A stretch of 64,000 nucleotides of DNA from G965247775 sp965247775 (lineage in GTDB: Bacteria; Chloroflexota; Dehalococcoidia; Bin125): assembly GCA_965247775.1 (NCBI GenBank), contig OZ252031.1, positions 186,001-250,000 of the forward strand, given 5' to 3'. The position numbers and the translations under genes are program-made. How positions within the stretch are numbered: the first letter of the stretch is position 1; each line of letters opens with the position of its first letter. The notes beneath the pieces are model-generated. The model searched no databases. It was not told the DNA's origin and saw only the letters and a program-made list of their open reading frames with translations. Shown here in pieces: positions 51,347 to 62,400 of the stretch.

Positions 51347-52747
51347 CTAGAGCTGGGGCCAGCGATCCCAGGGGCGCGCTTCTTCGTAGGCGCGCGAGGC
51401 TTGCAGGACCAGGTCATCGCGGAAGCGGGGGCCGACGATCTGGAGGCCGCAGGGCAGGCCGGCGTCGGTGAAGCCGGCGCGGACGCTGGCGGCGGGGTTG
51501 CCGCTGAAGTTGAAGGGGTAGGTAAAGGCGATGGGGCTGAAGGGCTCCCCGTCGAGGGTGCGGGGGGGCGGCCCCTCGGCGGCGAAGGCTTCGGTTGGGA
51601 GGGTGGGGGTAAGCAGCAGGTCGTAGCGGGCGAAGATGGAGGCCGTCCAGTCGACGACCTGCTGGCGCAGGCGGGTGAAGACGCCCATGGACTCGGCGGT
51701 GGTGTTCTCCAGGCCGCGGTCCAGCATGGCGGCGGCGACCTTGCCGTACTCGTCGTGGCGGGTGGTGTAGTCGCTCCAGGTCATGGCGACGTTGTTCCAA
51801 GAGGCGATCAAGTTCCAGTGGTTGCCCGTCTCCGGGATGGACTCCGTGTTCTCCTCGACCTCGTGGCCGAGGTCGCGGAAGACGGCGATGGCGGCCTCGA
51901 CCTCGCGCATGACGTCGTGCTGGACACGCGTGACGCCGAGGGTGCGGTTGAAGGCGATGCGGAAGGGGGGAAGGGGCTGGGCGAGGGCGTCGCGGTAGGA
52001 GATGCCGGGGTCCGGGAGGGTGTTGCGGTCGCGGTCGTCGGGGCCAGCGAGGACGTCGAGGATGCGGGCGGCGTCGGTGACGGTGCGGGTCATGGGGCCG
52101 TAGACGCTGGTGTCGATCCAGGTGTCGTGAGGGCGAGGGGCGATGGGCACGCGGCCGAAGGAGGGTTTGAGGCCGTAGAGGCCTGTGTAGCAGGCCGGGA
52201 TGCGGATGGAGCCGCCCCCGTCGGAGGCGGTGGTGAGGGCGAGCATGCCGCCGGCGAGGGCGGCGGCGGCGCCGCCGCTGGAGCCGCCAGGGGTGCGCTC
52301 CAGATTCCAGGGGTTGCGGGTGGCACCGAAGACATCGTTGCTGGTGAAGGGGACGAGGCCGAACTCGGGGGTATTGGTCTTGCCCAGGACGATGGCGCCG
52401 GCGGCCTTGAGCCGGGCGATGTGGACATCGTCGAAGTCGACGGGTGGGGCGCCGGCGTGGAGGCGCGAGCCCTGGCTGGTGACGAAGCCGGCGGCGTTCT
52501 CCAGATCCTTGACGCCACAGGGGATGCCGCCCAGGGGGCCGAGGTCCTCGCCGGAGGCGAGGCGTTGGGTCTGGGCGCGGGCCTGAGCGCGGGCGCCCTC
52601 GGCGTCGAGGGCGACGACGGCGTTGAGGCGGGGGTTGACCTCGTCGATGCGGGCGAGGGTGTGGTCAAGGAGTTCGAGGGGGGAGAGTTCACGAGAGCGC
52701 ACGAGGCCCGCCAGCGTTTCGAGGGAGGCGTAGTTGAGGTCGGTCAC
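51347..52747 (-). CDS. Amidase (amidase signature family)
   Basis: The 466-residue enzyme has the Ser-Ser-Lys triad: Lys in GIPCGVKDLENAAG, Ser in RTPGGSSGGAAAALAGGML and Ser in GSIRIPACYTGLYGLKP. It hydrolyses an amide of unknown structure. It is not GatA, as no gatB or gatC lies nearby and the substrate loop differs. The GTG at 52747 gives TDLNYASLETLAGLVRS, normal for the family. Confidence 0.93.
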   Translation of the reverse strand: MTDLNYASLETLAGLVRSRELSPLELLDHTLARIDEVNPRLNAVVALDAEGARAQARAQTQRLASGEDLGPLGGIPCGVKDLENAAGFVTSQGSRLHAGAPPVDFDDVHIARLKAAGAIVLGKTNTPEFGLVPFTSNDVFGATRNPWNLERTPGGSSGGAAAALAGGMLALTTASDGGGSIRIPACYTGLYGLKPSFGRVPIAPRPHDTWIDTSVYGPMTRTVTDAARILDVLAGPDDRDRNTLPDPGISYRDALAQPLPPFRIAFNRTLGVTRVQHDVMREVEAAIAVFRDLGHEVEENTESIPETGNHWNLIASWNNVAMTWSDYTTRHDEYGKVAAAMLDRGLENTTAESMGVFTRLRQQVVDWTASIFARYDLLLTPTLPTEAFAAEGPPPRTLDGEPFSPIAFTYPFNFSGNPAASVRAGFTDAGLPCGLQIVGPRFRDDLVLQASRAYEEARPWDRWPQL

Positions 52748-52840
52748 GGGGGGCCTTCCCGATGGGGCCGAGGCGAAGCGGCCGGGGCGCGTCGCCGCGA
52801 AGCGTAGCGGGCGCGGCGCGGCGTTTCCGTTGAGTAGGGT

Positions 52841-54118
52841 TCAGCCGGTCCCGTCGCCGGCCGGCTCGCGGCGGTCGTGGGCGGGGATGGCGAGTTGGGG
52901 CTGTGGCGCGGATTCGGGGACCGCTTCGGCGCCGGCGTGCTCCCGCAGGGCATCGACCTTGTCCAGCTTGCGCTGCAGCTGCCGGGTGCGGGGCCCGGAG
53001 AGGTCGTCGTAAGCGCGCTGGGTGGTGGTGAGGCCGCGCCCTACTTTCTCGACGGCGCGCTGGTAGTTGGCCCACTCCTGCTGGAAGGCGCCGATGGCGG
53101 CCAGGATCTCGTTGGCGTGCTGCTCCAGGCGCACGGTCTCGACGGATTGGCGGATGACGGCGAGGACGGCGAAGAGGGTGAGGGGTGAGCAGAGGACGAC
53201 GCGTTGGCGCAGGGCTTCTTCGGCGATGGCGGCGTCCTGCTCGTGGATGAAGGCGTAGACCTGCTCGTTGGGGATGAAGACGAGCATGTAGTCGAGGGTG
53301 CCGGCGGCGGTGTCGATGTAGTCGCGAGTGGCGACCTCTCGGATGCGCTGGCGCACGTCGCTGAGGAACTGGCGCAGGGCGGCGGCGCGCTCGACCTCGG
53401 CGGCGGCGTCGAGGTAGCGCAGGTAGCCAGCGAGGGGGAACTTGACGTCCATGTGCAGGACGCGGTCCTGGGGGAGCAGGAAGGTGTAATCGGGGCGGCC
53501 GCCGCCCTCCCCGGTCAGGCGGTTCTTGCGGTAGTTGAGGCCCTCGTGCAGGCCAGCGACGCGCAGCACGTCCTCGGCCATGCGCTCGCCCCACTGGCCG
53601 CGCGTCTGGCCGCCGCTGAGGGTGTTGCTGAGGCGTGCCGTTTCGGCGCCCAGCTCCTGCATCTGGCGGCGCGACTCCTGGGAGAGTTCGCGCATGGTGC
53701 GGCGGTTCTCCTCCATCACGGTGGCGAGGCCGGCGATGCTCTGGGCGCGTTCGCGGTCGACCCGCTGGACGAAGTCGGTGACGACGGTGAGGGACTGGCT
53801 CACGCGGGCGAGATCCTGCTGGATGGCGTCGCCGCGGGCGCGGAGTTGCTCGTCGCCGCGGGCGGTTTCGGCCTGGAGGCGGCTCTGGGCGAGGGTGAGG
53901 AACTGGTCGTTGTTGTCGCGCAGGGCGGCGTTCTGGAGGGCGGCGATCTCGGGGCGGAGGGCGTCGAGGAGGCTGCGGGCGGTGGCCTGAGCTTGCGCCT
54001 CGGAGTCCAGGGCGGGTTCGGGTGGGCGGCGTGCGCCGCGCTGTCGCCGCAGGAGGGCAGCGGAGCCGACGGCAGCCAGCAGCGCGAGGACCGTGACGAC
54101 GGCGAGCGCAGCTTCCAT
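52841..54118 (-). CDS. rmuC: RmuC-family DNA recombination protein
   Basis: The 425-residue protein starts with a membrane helix (about residues 3-22, AALAVVTVLALLAAVGSAAL), then a long coiled coil (about 40-180), then the RmuC nuclease-like core: GQWGERMAEDVLRVAGLHEG, RPDYTFLLPQDRVLHMDVKF and MLVFIPNEQVYAFIHEQDA. RmuC limits DNA inversions and rearrangements, membrane bound facing the cytoplasm. ATG 54118 fits the short N-terminal anchor. Confidence 0.92.
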   Translation of the reverse strand: MEAALAVVTVLALLAAVGSAALLRRQRGARRPPEPALDSEAQAQATARSLLDALRPEIAALQNAALRDNNDQFLTLAQSRLQAETARGDEQLRARGDAIQQDLARVSQSLTVVTDFVQRVDRERAQSIAGLATVMEENRRTMRELSQESRRQMQELGAETARLSNTLSGGQTRGQWGERMAEDVLRVAGLHEGLNYRKNRLTGEGGGRPDYTFLLPQDRVLHMDVKFPLAGYLRYLDAAAEVERAAALRQFLSDVRQRIREVATRDYIDTAAGTLDYMLVFIPNEQVYAFIHEQDAAIAEEALRQRVVLCSPLTLFAVLAVIRQSVETVRLEQHANEILAAIGAFQQEWANYQRAVEKVGRGLTTTQRAYDDLSGPRTRQLQRKLDKVDALREHAGAEAVPESAPQPQLAIPAHDRREPAGDGTG

Positions 54119-54332
54119 CTCGGTTCTCCCGGCTCAGCGGCGTAGCCGCCTCATCCGTTTCCGCCCAGGCGAACAGATGTGTCACTTTAGCACCTGATGG
54201 AGCAGGAGCAATCCGACAGCAGTGAGGTGGCGCTGGGGATCATCCACGGGGTGGGGGCCACGCTCCGCTGCCGCAGCTCATCGGGGAGGGGGGGCGCTGG
54301 AGCTGTGAGGCGGGGCTGATACGGTTCGGGCC

Positions 54333-55664
54333 ATGGACGCCGAGCACGCGGTTCCCTTCGACTATGCGGCCGTGACGCCGGACGCCGTTCGCCGTGCGGT
54401 GGAGGGGGCGATCGCGCGGTCGGAGGGGCTGGTGGAATCGATCGCGGCGGTGCCGGAGGCGGGGCGGACAGTGGAGAACACGCTGCTGCCGCTGGAGGAG
54501 ATCGGCGACGCGCTGGGGCAGGCGGGCGGGCGCTACGGCTTCCTCTCGCAGGTGTCGCCGCAGCCGCAGGTGCGGGCCGCGGCGCACGAGTACGAGGAGC
54601 GACTGGACACCTACGCCACCGGGCTGGGCTTTCGTGAGGAGATCGCCGGGGCGCTGCGGGCGCTGGACGGGACCTCCGCCGAGCGGGCATTGGAGCCGGC
54701 GGTGGCGCGGCTGCTGGAGTTCGAGCTGCGCGACTACCGGCGCAACGGCATGGATCTGGACGCGGCGACGCGGGGGCGAGTGCAGGGGCTGAAGGAGCGG
54801 TTGGTGTCGCTGGGGATCGCCTTCCGCCGCAACATCGACGAGCACGAGGACGCGATCCTGGTGGATCGAGCGGGGCTGACGGGGCTGCCGGAGTCGTACG
54901 TGGAGCGGCTGCGCAGCGAAGGCGAGGGGGAGGCTCGGCGATACCGGATCTCGCTGGATTATCCGGAATTGGCGCCGTTCCTGGAGAACGCCGAGAACGG
55001 CGCGCTGCGTGAGGCGCTGTTCCACGAGTTCGGGCACGTCCTGCACCAGACGCTGACGCGGGCGCGCTTCCTGCGCTTCTCCGGCACGAGCGTGGAGCGG
55101 GACTTCGTGGAGGCGCCGTCGCAGATGTTGGAGCACTGGTGCTGGGACCCCGACGTGCTGCGCGGCTTCACGCGGCACTACCGGACGGGGGACCCGATCC
55201 CCGAGGCGCTGGTGAAGCGGATGGTGGCGGCGAAGAACGTGAGCAGCGGCATCGCGACGCTACGGCAGATCTATCTCTCGCGGCTGGATCTGGCCTACCA
55301 CGCGCCGGGCGCGCAGAAGGAGACGGATGCGATCGCGCGGGAGCTGCACGTCATCACGGGCTTCGCCTTCCCGGAGGAGACGCACTTCCAGGCCGGGTTC
55401 GGCCACCTCTTCGGCTACGACGCGGGCTATTACGGCTACCTGTGGTCGAAGGTGAGCGGGGATGACATGTTCACCCGCTTCGAGGAGGCGGGGCTGCGCG
55501 ACGCGGGCGTGGGGCGCGACTACCGACGCGGGATCCTCGAGCGTGGCGGGTCGGTGGACGGGGACGGGCTGGTGCGCGAATTCCTGGGGCGGGAGCCGTC
55601 GCCGGCGGCTTTCCTGCGCGATCTGGGTCTGGACGAGATCGCGCCCGGCGCGGCCCCTGGCTGA
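54333..55664 (+). CDS. M3-family oligopeptidase with a large internal in-frame deletion
   Basis: The protein looks like a thimet oligopeptidase-type zinc peptidase but is only 443 residues against about 650-680. The N-terminal helical part runs normally to LEFELRDYRRNGMDLDAATR and ELAPFLENAENGALREA. It is then joined directly to LFHEFGHVLHQTLTRARFLR, skipping about 200 residues. The zinc motif HEFGH is kept, and the downstream Glu in DFVEAPSQMLEHWCWDPDVL and GYDAGYYGYLWSKV are intact. The join has no frameshift. Loss of the middle lobe should impair folding, so it may be a deletion product or an assembly collapse. Confidence 0.75.
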   Translation: MDAEHAVPFDYAAVTPDAVRRAVEGAIARSEGLVESIAAVPEAGRTVENTLLPLEEIGDALGQAGGRYGFLSQVSPQPQVRAAAHEYEERLDTYATGLGFREEIAGALRALDGTSAERALEPAVARLLEFELRDYRRNGMDLDAATRGRVQGLKERLVSLGIAFRRNIDEHEDAILVDRAGLTGLPESYVERLRSEGEGEARRYRISLDYPELAPFLENAENGALREALFHEFGHVLHQTLTRARFLRFSGTSVERDFVEAPSQMLEHWCWDPDVLRGFTRHYRTGDPIPEALVKRMVAAKNVSSGIATLRQIYLSRLDLAYHAPGAQKETDAIARELHVITGFAFPEETHFQAGFGHLFGYDAGYYGYLWSKVSGDDMFTRFEEAGLRDAGVGRDYRRGILERGGSVDGDGLVREFLGREPSPAAFLRDLGLDEIAPGAAPG

Positions 55665-55842
55665 CGCCGTGGCGCTTGCGGCGGTGCGTGGAATGCAGCA
55701 CACTCGGGCCGCTGCGTCGCGGTGGGCTGGAGGCGGAAACAGGCCCGGGCTCCGAATGGCTCCCGCGGTCCCCCGCACGGCGAGTCCACAAGTCCTCACG
55801 GCCAACACTCGCGCGGCCGGCACGTTCTCGGGAGGTGTGATC

Positions 55843-57060
55843 GTGGCGGAATTGCAGTCGATCGCGGAAGCGCAGGCGCACTTCGGGCGTTTGCTCGAAG
55901 AGCAAGCGGCGCGGGTGGCGAAGATCCGCGACGCGGGGCCGCCGACGGACTTTGGGGCGCTGGAGACGATCGTGGTAGGGGTGCTGGGGGGGGACGGCAT
56001 CGGTCCGGCGATCTCGGCGGAGGCGCAACGCTTGCTGGAGGAACTGCTGGCCGATCAGGTGGCGGCGGACAAGGTGGCGTTCCGTGTGATCGACGGGCTG
56101 ACGATCGAGAACCGGGCGGCGGTGGGCCAGGCGATCCCGGACGACGTGCTGGCCGAGATCCGCGAGTGTCAGGTGACGCTGAAGGGCCCCACGACGACGC
56201 CGGAGCAGGGCGACGAGTGGCCCAATATCGAGAGCGCGAACGTGGCCATGCGCAAGGAGTTGGATCTGTTCGCGAACGTGCGGCCGGTGCGGATTCCGAG
56301 CGAGGGCATCGACTGGACATTCTTCCGCGAGAACACAGAGGACCTGTACGCGCTGGGCAGCCAGGGGATGGCGCTGGGGGACCTGAACATCGATTTCCGG
56401 CTGATTTCGAACCCGGGCGCGGAGCGCATCATTCGCATGGCCTTCGAGTACGCGAAGGCCAAGGGCAAGGATTCCGTCACGATCGTGACGAAGGCGAACG
56501 TGGTGAAGACCACGGACGGGGCTTTCCTGGACGCGGCCCGCAACGTGGCAGCCGACTACCCCGGCATCCGCTGGGAGGGTTGGTACATCGATATCATGAC
56601 GGCGAAGCTGGTGGACCCGAAGCGGCGTACGGCGTTTCAGGTGCTGGCGTTGCCCAACCTCTACGGGGACATCCTGACGGACGAAGCGGCGGAGTTGCAG
56701 GGCGGCGTGGGGACGGCGGGCAGCGCCAACATCGGCCCGCGCTACGCGATGTTCGAGGCGATTCACGGCTCGGCGCCGCGGATGGTACGGGAAGGGCGGG
56801 CGCAGTACGCGGATCCGTCGTCGATGATGCGGGCGGCGGGGATGCTGCTGACGCACATCGGCTTCCCCGAGCTTGGCCAGAAGCTGGACATGGCGATGGA
56901 CTTGTGCGGTCAGTACGAGAAGACGCTGGTGATGACGGGCCGCGACACGGGGGCGACGTCGCGGGAGTTCGGCGACTACGTGCTGAAGACGATGCGCTCG
57001 GCGGACCTGGCGGCGCGCTGGCAGGCGGCGGTGGAGGCGGAGGTCGCGACAGCGCGGTAG
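55843..57060 (+). CDS. Isocitrate/isopropylmalate-family dehydrogenase (probably isocitrate dehydrogenase)
   Basis: The 405-residue enzyme has VLGGDGIGPAISAEAQRLLE, the substrate loop MRKELDLFANVRPVRIPSEG, WTFFRENTEDLYALGSQG, metal ligands in PNLYGDILTDEAAELQGG and IHGSAPRMVREGRAQYADP. RENTEDLY and the longer chain fit isocitrate dehydrogenase more than LeuB (a clear LeuB is encoded at 14.9 kb). It would make 2-oxoglutarate for KorAB. The GTG at 55843 has GGGAGG 7 bases upstream. The 178-base gap before it shows no other gene. Confidence 0.8.
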   Translation: MAELQSIAEAQAHFGRLLEEQAARVAKIRDAGPPTDFGALETIVVGVLGGDGIGPAISAEAQRLLEELLADQVAADKVAFRVIDGLTIENRAAVGQAIPDDVLAEIRECQVTLKGPTTTPEQGDEWPNIESANVAMRKELDLFANVRPVRIPSEGIDWTFFRENTEDLYALGSQGMALGDLNIDFRLISNPGAERIIRMAFEYAKAKGKDSVTIVTKANVVKTTDGAFLDAARNVAADYPGIRWEGWYIDIMTAKLVDPKRRTAFQVLALPNLYGDILTDEAAELQGGVGTAGSANIGPRYAMFEAIHGSAPRMVREGRAQYADPSSMMRAAGMLLTHIGFPELGQKLDMAMDLCGQYEKTLVMTGRDTGATSREFGDYVLKTMRSADLAARWQAAVEAEVATAR

Positions 57061-57084
57061 GGCCGGATGTGAGGGGGCGGGGGG

Positions 57085-58296
<1,212 letters not shown>

Positions 58297-58352
58297 CGGC
58301 GGTGTACCTGCTTCCCAGGGCCGACGCGGGGGGCGCCAGCGGGTGTGCGTCG

Positions 58353-59270
58353 TCAGGTGTGGATTGGGGGCGGGCGCAGCCGCCGGACGAGTTCGATGGT
58401 GGAATCCCTGCGGCTGAGGGTAGGGATCAGGTAGACACCGGCGCAGTGAGGGCGCACGCTCTCGACGAATTCCTGGGCGAGGTCGATGGCTTCGGCGGGG
58501 GCGGCATCGCCGGCGGCGTCGAGGCGGTCCAGGATGGCTTGGGAGACGGCGACGCCGGGGACGTTCTGGGCCATGAAGCGGGCGTTGCGGGCGCTGGCGA
58601 GCACCATGACGCCGACGATGAGGGGTGGGCCGACGGCGGCCGCACGCTCGCTGAAGGCGAGGACGGCGTCGCGGTCGAAGGTGGGCTGGGTGAAGAAGAC
58701 GTGGGCGCCGCGGGCGGCTTTGTCGCGCAGGCGGGCGAGTTCGGCGTCGGGGTCGGGGTTGTTGGGGTTGGCGGCGGCGGCGATGGTGAAGGCGGCCTCC
58801 GCACCGAGCGAGTTGCCGGCCGAGTCGAGGCCGCGGTTGAGCGTGCCGACGAGGTCGATGAGGCCCTCGGCTTTGACGTCCCAGACGGCGGAGGCGCCAG
58901 CGTACTTGCCTAGGGACGGGGGGTCGCCGGAGAGGGCGATGAGCGAGCGCAGGCCGAGCATATGGGCGCCCATGAGGTCAGACTGGAGGGCCATGAGGTT
59001 CCGGTCGCGGGCGGCGAAGTGAATAATGGCTTCGAGGCCGGTGCGCTGCTGCACGGCGGCGGCGAAAGCGACGGGGCTCATGCGGACGGAAGCCATGGGG
59101 CTGTCGCCGACATCGACGCAGTCGGCGCCGGCGTCGCGGAGGGCGGTGGCGTCACGCAGGCCGGCGTCGGCGGAGAGGCCGTGGGGCGGGTCCAGCTCGG
59201 TGCAGACGATCCACTCGCCGCGGTCGAGGCGGGAGCGGAAGCGGTAGTCGAGGGGGCGATCGCCGGTCAT
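58353..59270 (-). CDS. metF: 5,10-Methylenetetrahydrofolate reductase
   Basis: The 305-residue TIM barrel has the MetF pattern: WIVCTELDPPHGLSADAGLR, ADCVDVGDSPMASVRMSPVA, LIALSGDPPSLGKYAGASAV, NPNNPDPDAELARLRDKAA and FFTQPTFDRDAVLAF. It makes 5-methyl-THF for MetH, encoded divergently 199 bases away. The chain is of usual length and has no C-terminal extension. Confidence 0.92.
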   Translation of the reverse strand: MTGDRPLDYRFRSRLDRGEWIVCTELDPPHGLSADAGLRDATALRDAGADCVDVGDSPMASVRMSPVAFAAAVQQRTGLEAIIHFAARDRNLMALQSDLMGAHMLGLRSLIALSGDPPSLGKYAGASAVWDVKAEGLIDLVGTLNRGLDSAGNSLGAEAAFTIAAAANPNNPDPDAELARLRDKAARGAHVFFTQPTFDRDAVLAFSERAAAVGPPLIVGVMVLASARNARFMAQNVPGVAVSQAILDRLDAAGDAAPAEAIDLAQEFVESVRPHCAGVYLIPTLSRRDSTIELVRRLRPPPIHT

Positions 59271-59403
59271 CGTCGTTCCGATGCGTCGCCCCGGGCGGGC
59301 ACGACACGATCCACGCTACCGCGTGGCTGAGGGCGTGATGCAATCGGGAGGACTGTAACCCCCATCGCGCCCCAACGCTTGGAGCGGTGCGAGGAGGGCT
59401 CCT

Positions 59404-59409
59404 TAGACT
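59404..59409 (+). promoter_or_regulatory. Putative -10 element of metH
   Basis: TAGACT followed by GG lies 60 bases before the metH start; TTGGAG about 19 bases upstream could be a weak -35 box. I saw no cobalamin or SAH riboswitch in the metF-metH gap. Confidence 0.4.
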
Positions 59410-59469
59410 GGAGGCGGGGCGAGGGCCAGCGGGATTCCGTGGCCGCGCCCGGAAGGGGAGAGGCGAGAC

Positions 59470-62400
59470 GTGGCGGAGCGGCTCTCCCTGCTGGATATCG
59501 CGCGCACACGCGTGGTCTTCCTGGACAGCGCCACGGGGACGGCGATCCAGGACCGTCAGCTGCGCGCGGAGGACTTTGGTGGCCTGGACGGCTGCAACGA
59601 GTATCTGAACCTGGTCAATCCGGACGTGGTGCGCCGTTTGCACGAGGCCAACCTGGCCGTGGGGGTGGACGCGGTCAAGACGAACAGCTTTGGGGCCAGC
59701 GCGATCACGTTGGCCGAATACGGACTGGCCGATCGGACGCGAGAGATCAACGTCGCGGCGGCGGAGCTGGCGTGCGAGGTGGCGGCGGGCTACGCGACCG
59801 GGGCGCGCCCGCGCTTCGTGGTGGGGTCGATGGGGCCGGGCACGAAGCTGCCCAGCCTGGGACAGATCAGCTTCGAGGCGCTGCGCGCGGCTTACCAGGA
59901 ACAGGCGGAGGCCCTGATGGCGGGTGGGGTGGACGCGCTGCTGGTGGAGACGGTGTACGACTTGCTGCAGGCGAAGTCGGCGATCATCGGGGCGCAGGAC
60001 GCGATGGCGGCGTCGGGGCGGCGGGTGTCGCTGCTGGTCTCGGTGACGATCGAGACGACCGGTCAGATGCTGGTGGGGAGCGAGATCGGGGCGGCGCTGA
60101 CGGCGCTGGCGCCGCTGGGGATCGACGCGCTGGGGCTGAACTGCGCGACCGGTCCGGACCATATGCACGAGCACCTGCGATATCTGTCGCAGGCGTCGCC
60201 GCTGCCCATCCTTTGCCAGCCGAACGCGGGGCTGCCGCACGTGGAGGACGATCGCGCCGTCTACGACCTGACGCCGGAGGGGCTGCGGGCGGCGCACGAG
60301 ACGTTCGTGCGGGAGTACGGCGTCTCCATCGTGGGGGGGTGTTGCGGCACCAGGCCGGCGCACCTGGCAGCGGTGATCGAGGCGCTGGACGGCGTGGCGC
60401 CGGCGGTCCGGCGGCCGCGGCCGGAGGCGGGGGCGGCGTCGCTGTACACGGCGGTGCCGTACGAGCAGGACGCGAGCATCCTGATCGTGGGAGAGCGGGC
60501 GAACGCGAACGGGTCGCGGCGGTTCAAGCGGTTGCTGGCGGCCGAGAACTTCGACGAGATGGCGAACGTGGTGCGGGACCAGGCGGGGGAGGGCGCGCAC
60601 ATCGTGGACGTGTGCGTGGACTACGTGGGGCGTGACGGGGTGTCGGACATGGAGCGGTTGGTGGCGGCGGCGCGGGGCCGGAGCACGCTGCCGATCATGC
60701 TGGACTCGACGGAGGGGCCGGTGCTGGAGGCGGGTCTGAAGCTGATCGGGGGCAAGCCGCTGCTGAATTCGATCAACCTGGAGGACGGGGGTCAGCGGTT
60801 GGACCGGACGCTGCGGGCGGCGCGGCGCTTCGGCGCGGGGGTGGTGGCGCTGGTGATCGACGAGGAGGGGCAGGCGCGGACGGCCGACCGCAAGCTGGCC
60901 ATTGCGCAGCGGATCTACCGCCTGGCGACGGAGGAGTACGGGCTGCCGCCGGGGGACCTGTTCTTCGATGCACTGACGCTGCCGCTGGGATCGGGGCAGG
61001 AGGAGCTGCGCAATGACGGCGTGGAGACGCTGACGGCGGTGCGGCGATTGAAGGAGGAACTGCCGCAGGCGCACACGATCTTGGGCGTGAGCAACATTTC
61101 CTTCGGGCTGGACCCCGCTGCGCGACAGGTGCTGAACAGCGTCTTCCTGCACGAGGCGGTGGTGGTCGGGCTGGATGCGGCCATCGTGCATGCGCGGCAG
61201 ATCCTGCCGGAGCATCAGATCGAGGCCGCGCAGCGGCTGGCGGCGCAACGGTTGATTCACAACGACTGGAGCGAGGGCGACCCGCTGCAGGCGTTCATGG
61301 CGCTGTTCACGGGCGCCGTCGTGCGGGCCGAGGCGGCGGACCTTGTGGGGGCGCCGGTGGAGGAGCGGCTGCATCGTCGGATCCTGGACGGGTTGCGCGA
61401 AGGGCTGGCGGAGGATCTGGACGAGGCGCTCGGGGCGCGACCGGCGCTGGCGGTGATCAACGAGGTGCTGCTGCCGGCGATGCAGGTGGTGGGGGACCTC
61501 TTCGGCGCGGGCAAGATGCAGCTGCCGTTCGTGCTGCAGTCGGCGGAGACGATGAAAGCGGCGGTATCGCAGCTGGAGCCGCACATGGAGAAGAGCGCGG
61601 CGATGGGCAAGGGCACGATCGTGCTGGCGACGGTGCGGGGGGATGTACACGACATCGGCAAAAACTTGGTGGACATCATCCTCAGCAACAACGGGTTCCG
61701 CACGGTGAACCTCGGGATCAAGCAGCCGATCGCGAACGTGATCGACGCGGCGGAGCGTGTATCGGCGGACGCGATCGGGCTGTCGGGCTTGCTGGTCAAA
61801 TCCACGGTGGTGATGAAGGAGGACCTGCAGGAGTTGAACCGGCGGGGGCTGTCGCAGTACCCGGTGCTGCTGGGTGGGGCGGCGCTGACGCGTCGCTACG
61901 TGGAGCAGGATCTGCGCGATGTCTACGAGGGGGCGGTGTACTACGGGCAGGACGCCTTCGAGGGGCTGGGGATCATGCACGCCCTGATGGAGGGGCGCGA
62001 GCCGGAGCGGCAGGGGGCGGCGTCGCGGGCTGCGGGGGAGGACGTGGCGGCTGGGGGCGAGGCGCCGGCCGCGGCCGCTCCGGGGGTGGCGCCGGCTCCG
62101 GCGGCCCGAGGGACGGGGCTGGCCGCGGCGACGCGTTCCGCCGTGCGGCGGGATGTCCCGCTGGTGACGCCGCCGTTCTGGGGGCGGCGGATGCACGCGG
62201 GGATCGCGCTGCGGGGGATCCTGCCGTACCTGAACGAGGTCGCGCTCTTCCGAGGGCAGTGGGGCTTCCGCAAGGGGGAGCTGAGCGACACGGAGTTCGC
62301 CGATCTCCTGGAGCGGGAGGCGCGGCCGGCGCTGCGCCGGCTCAGCGACGAGGCGATCGCCGGCGGGATCCTGGAGCCCGCGGTGGTGTATGGCTACTTC

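Noticed and set aside
59271..59469. SAM, SAH or cobalamin riboswitch between metF and metH, or before metK
   Set aside because: No conserved core (B12 box, SAM-I core or SAH motif) could be found on either strand; GCGAGGAGGGCTCC only weakly recalls the SAH core.
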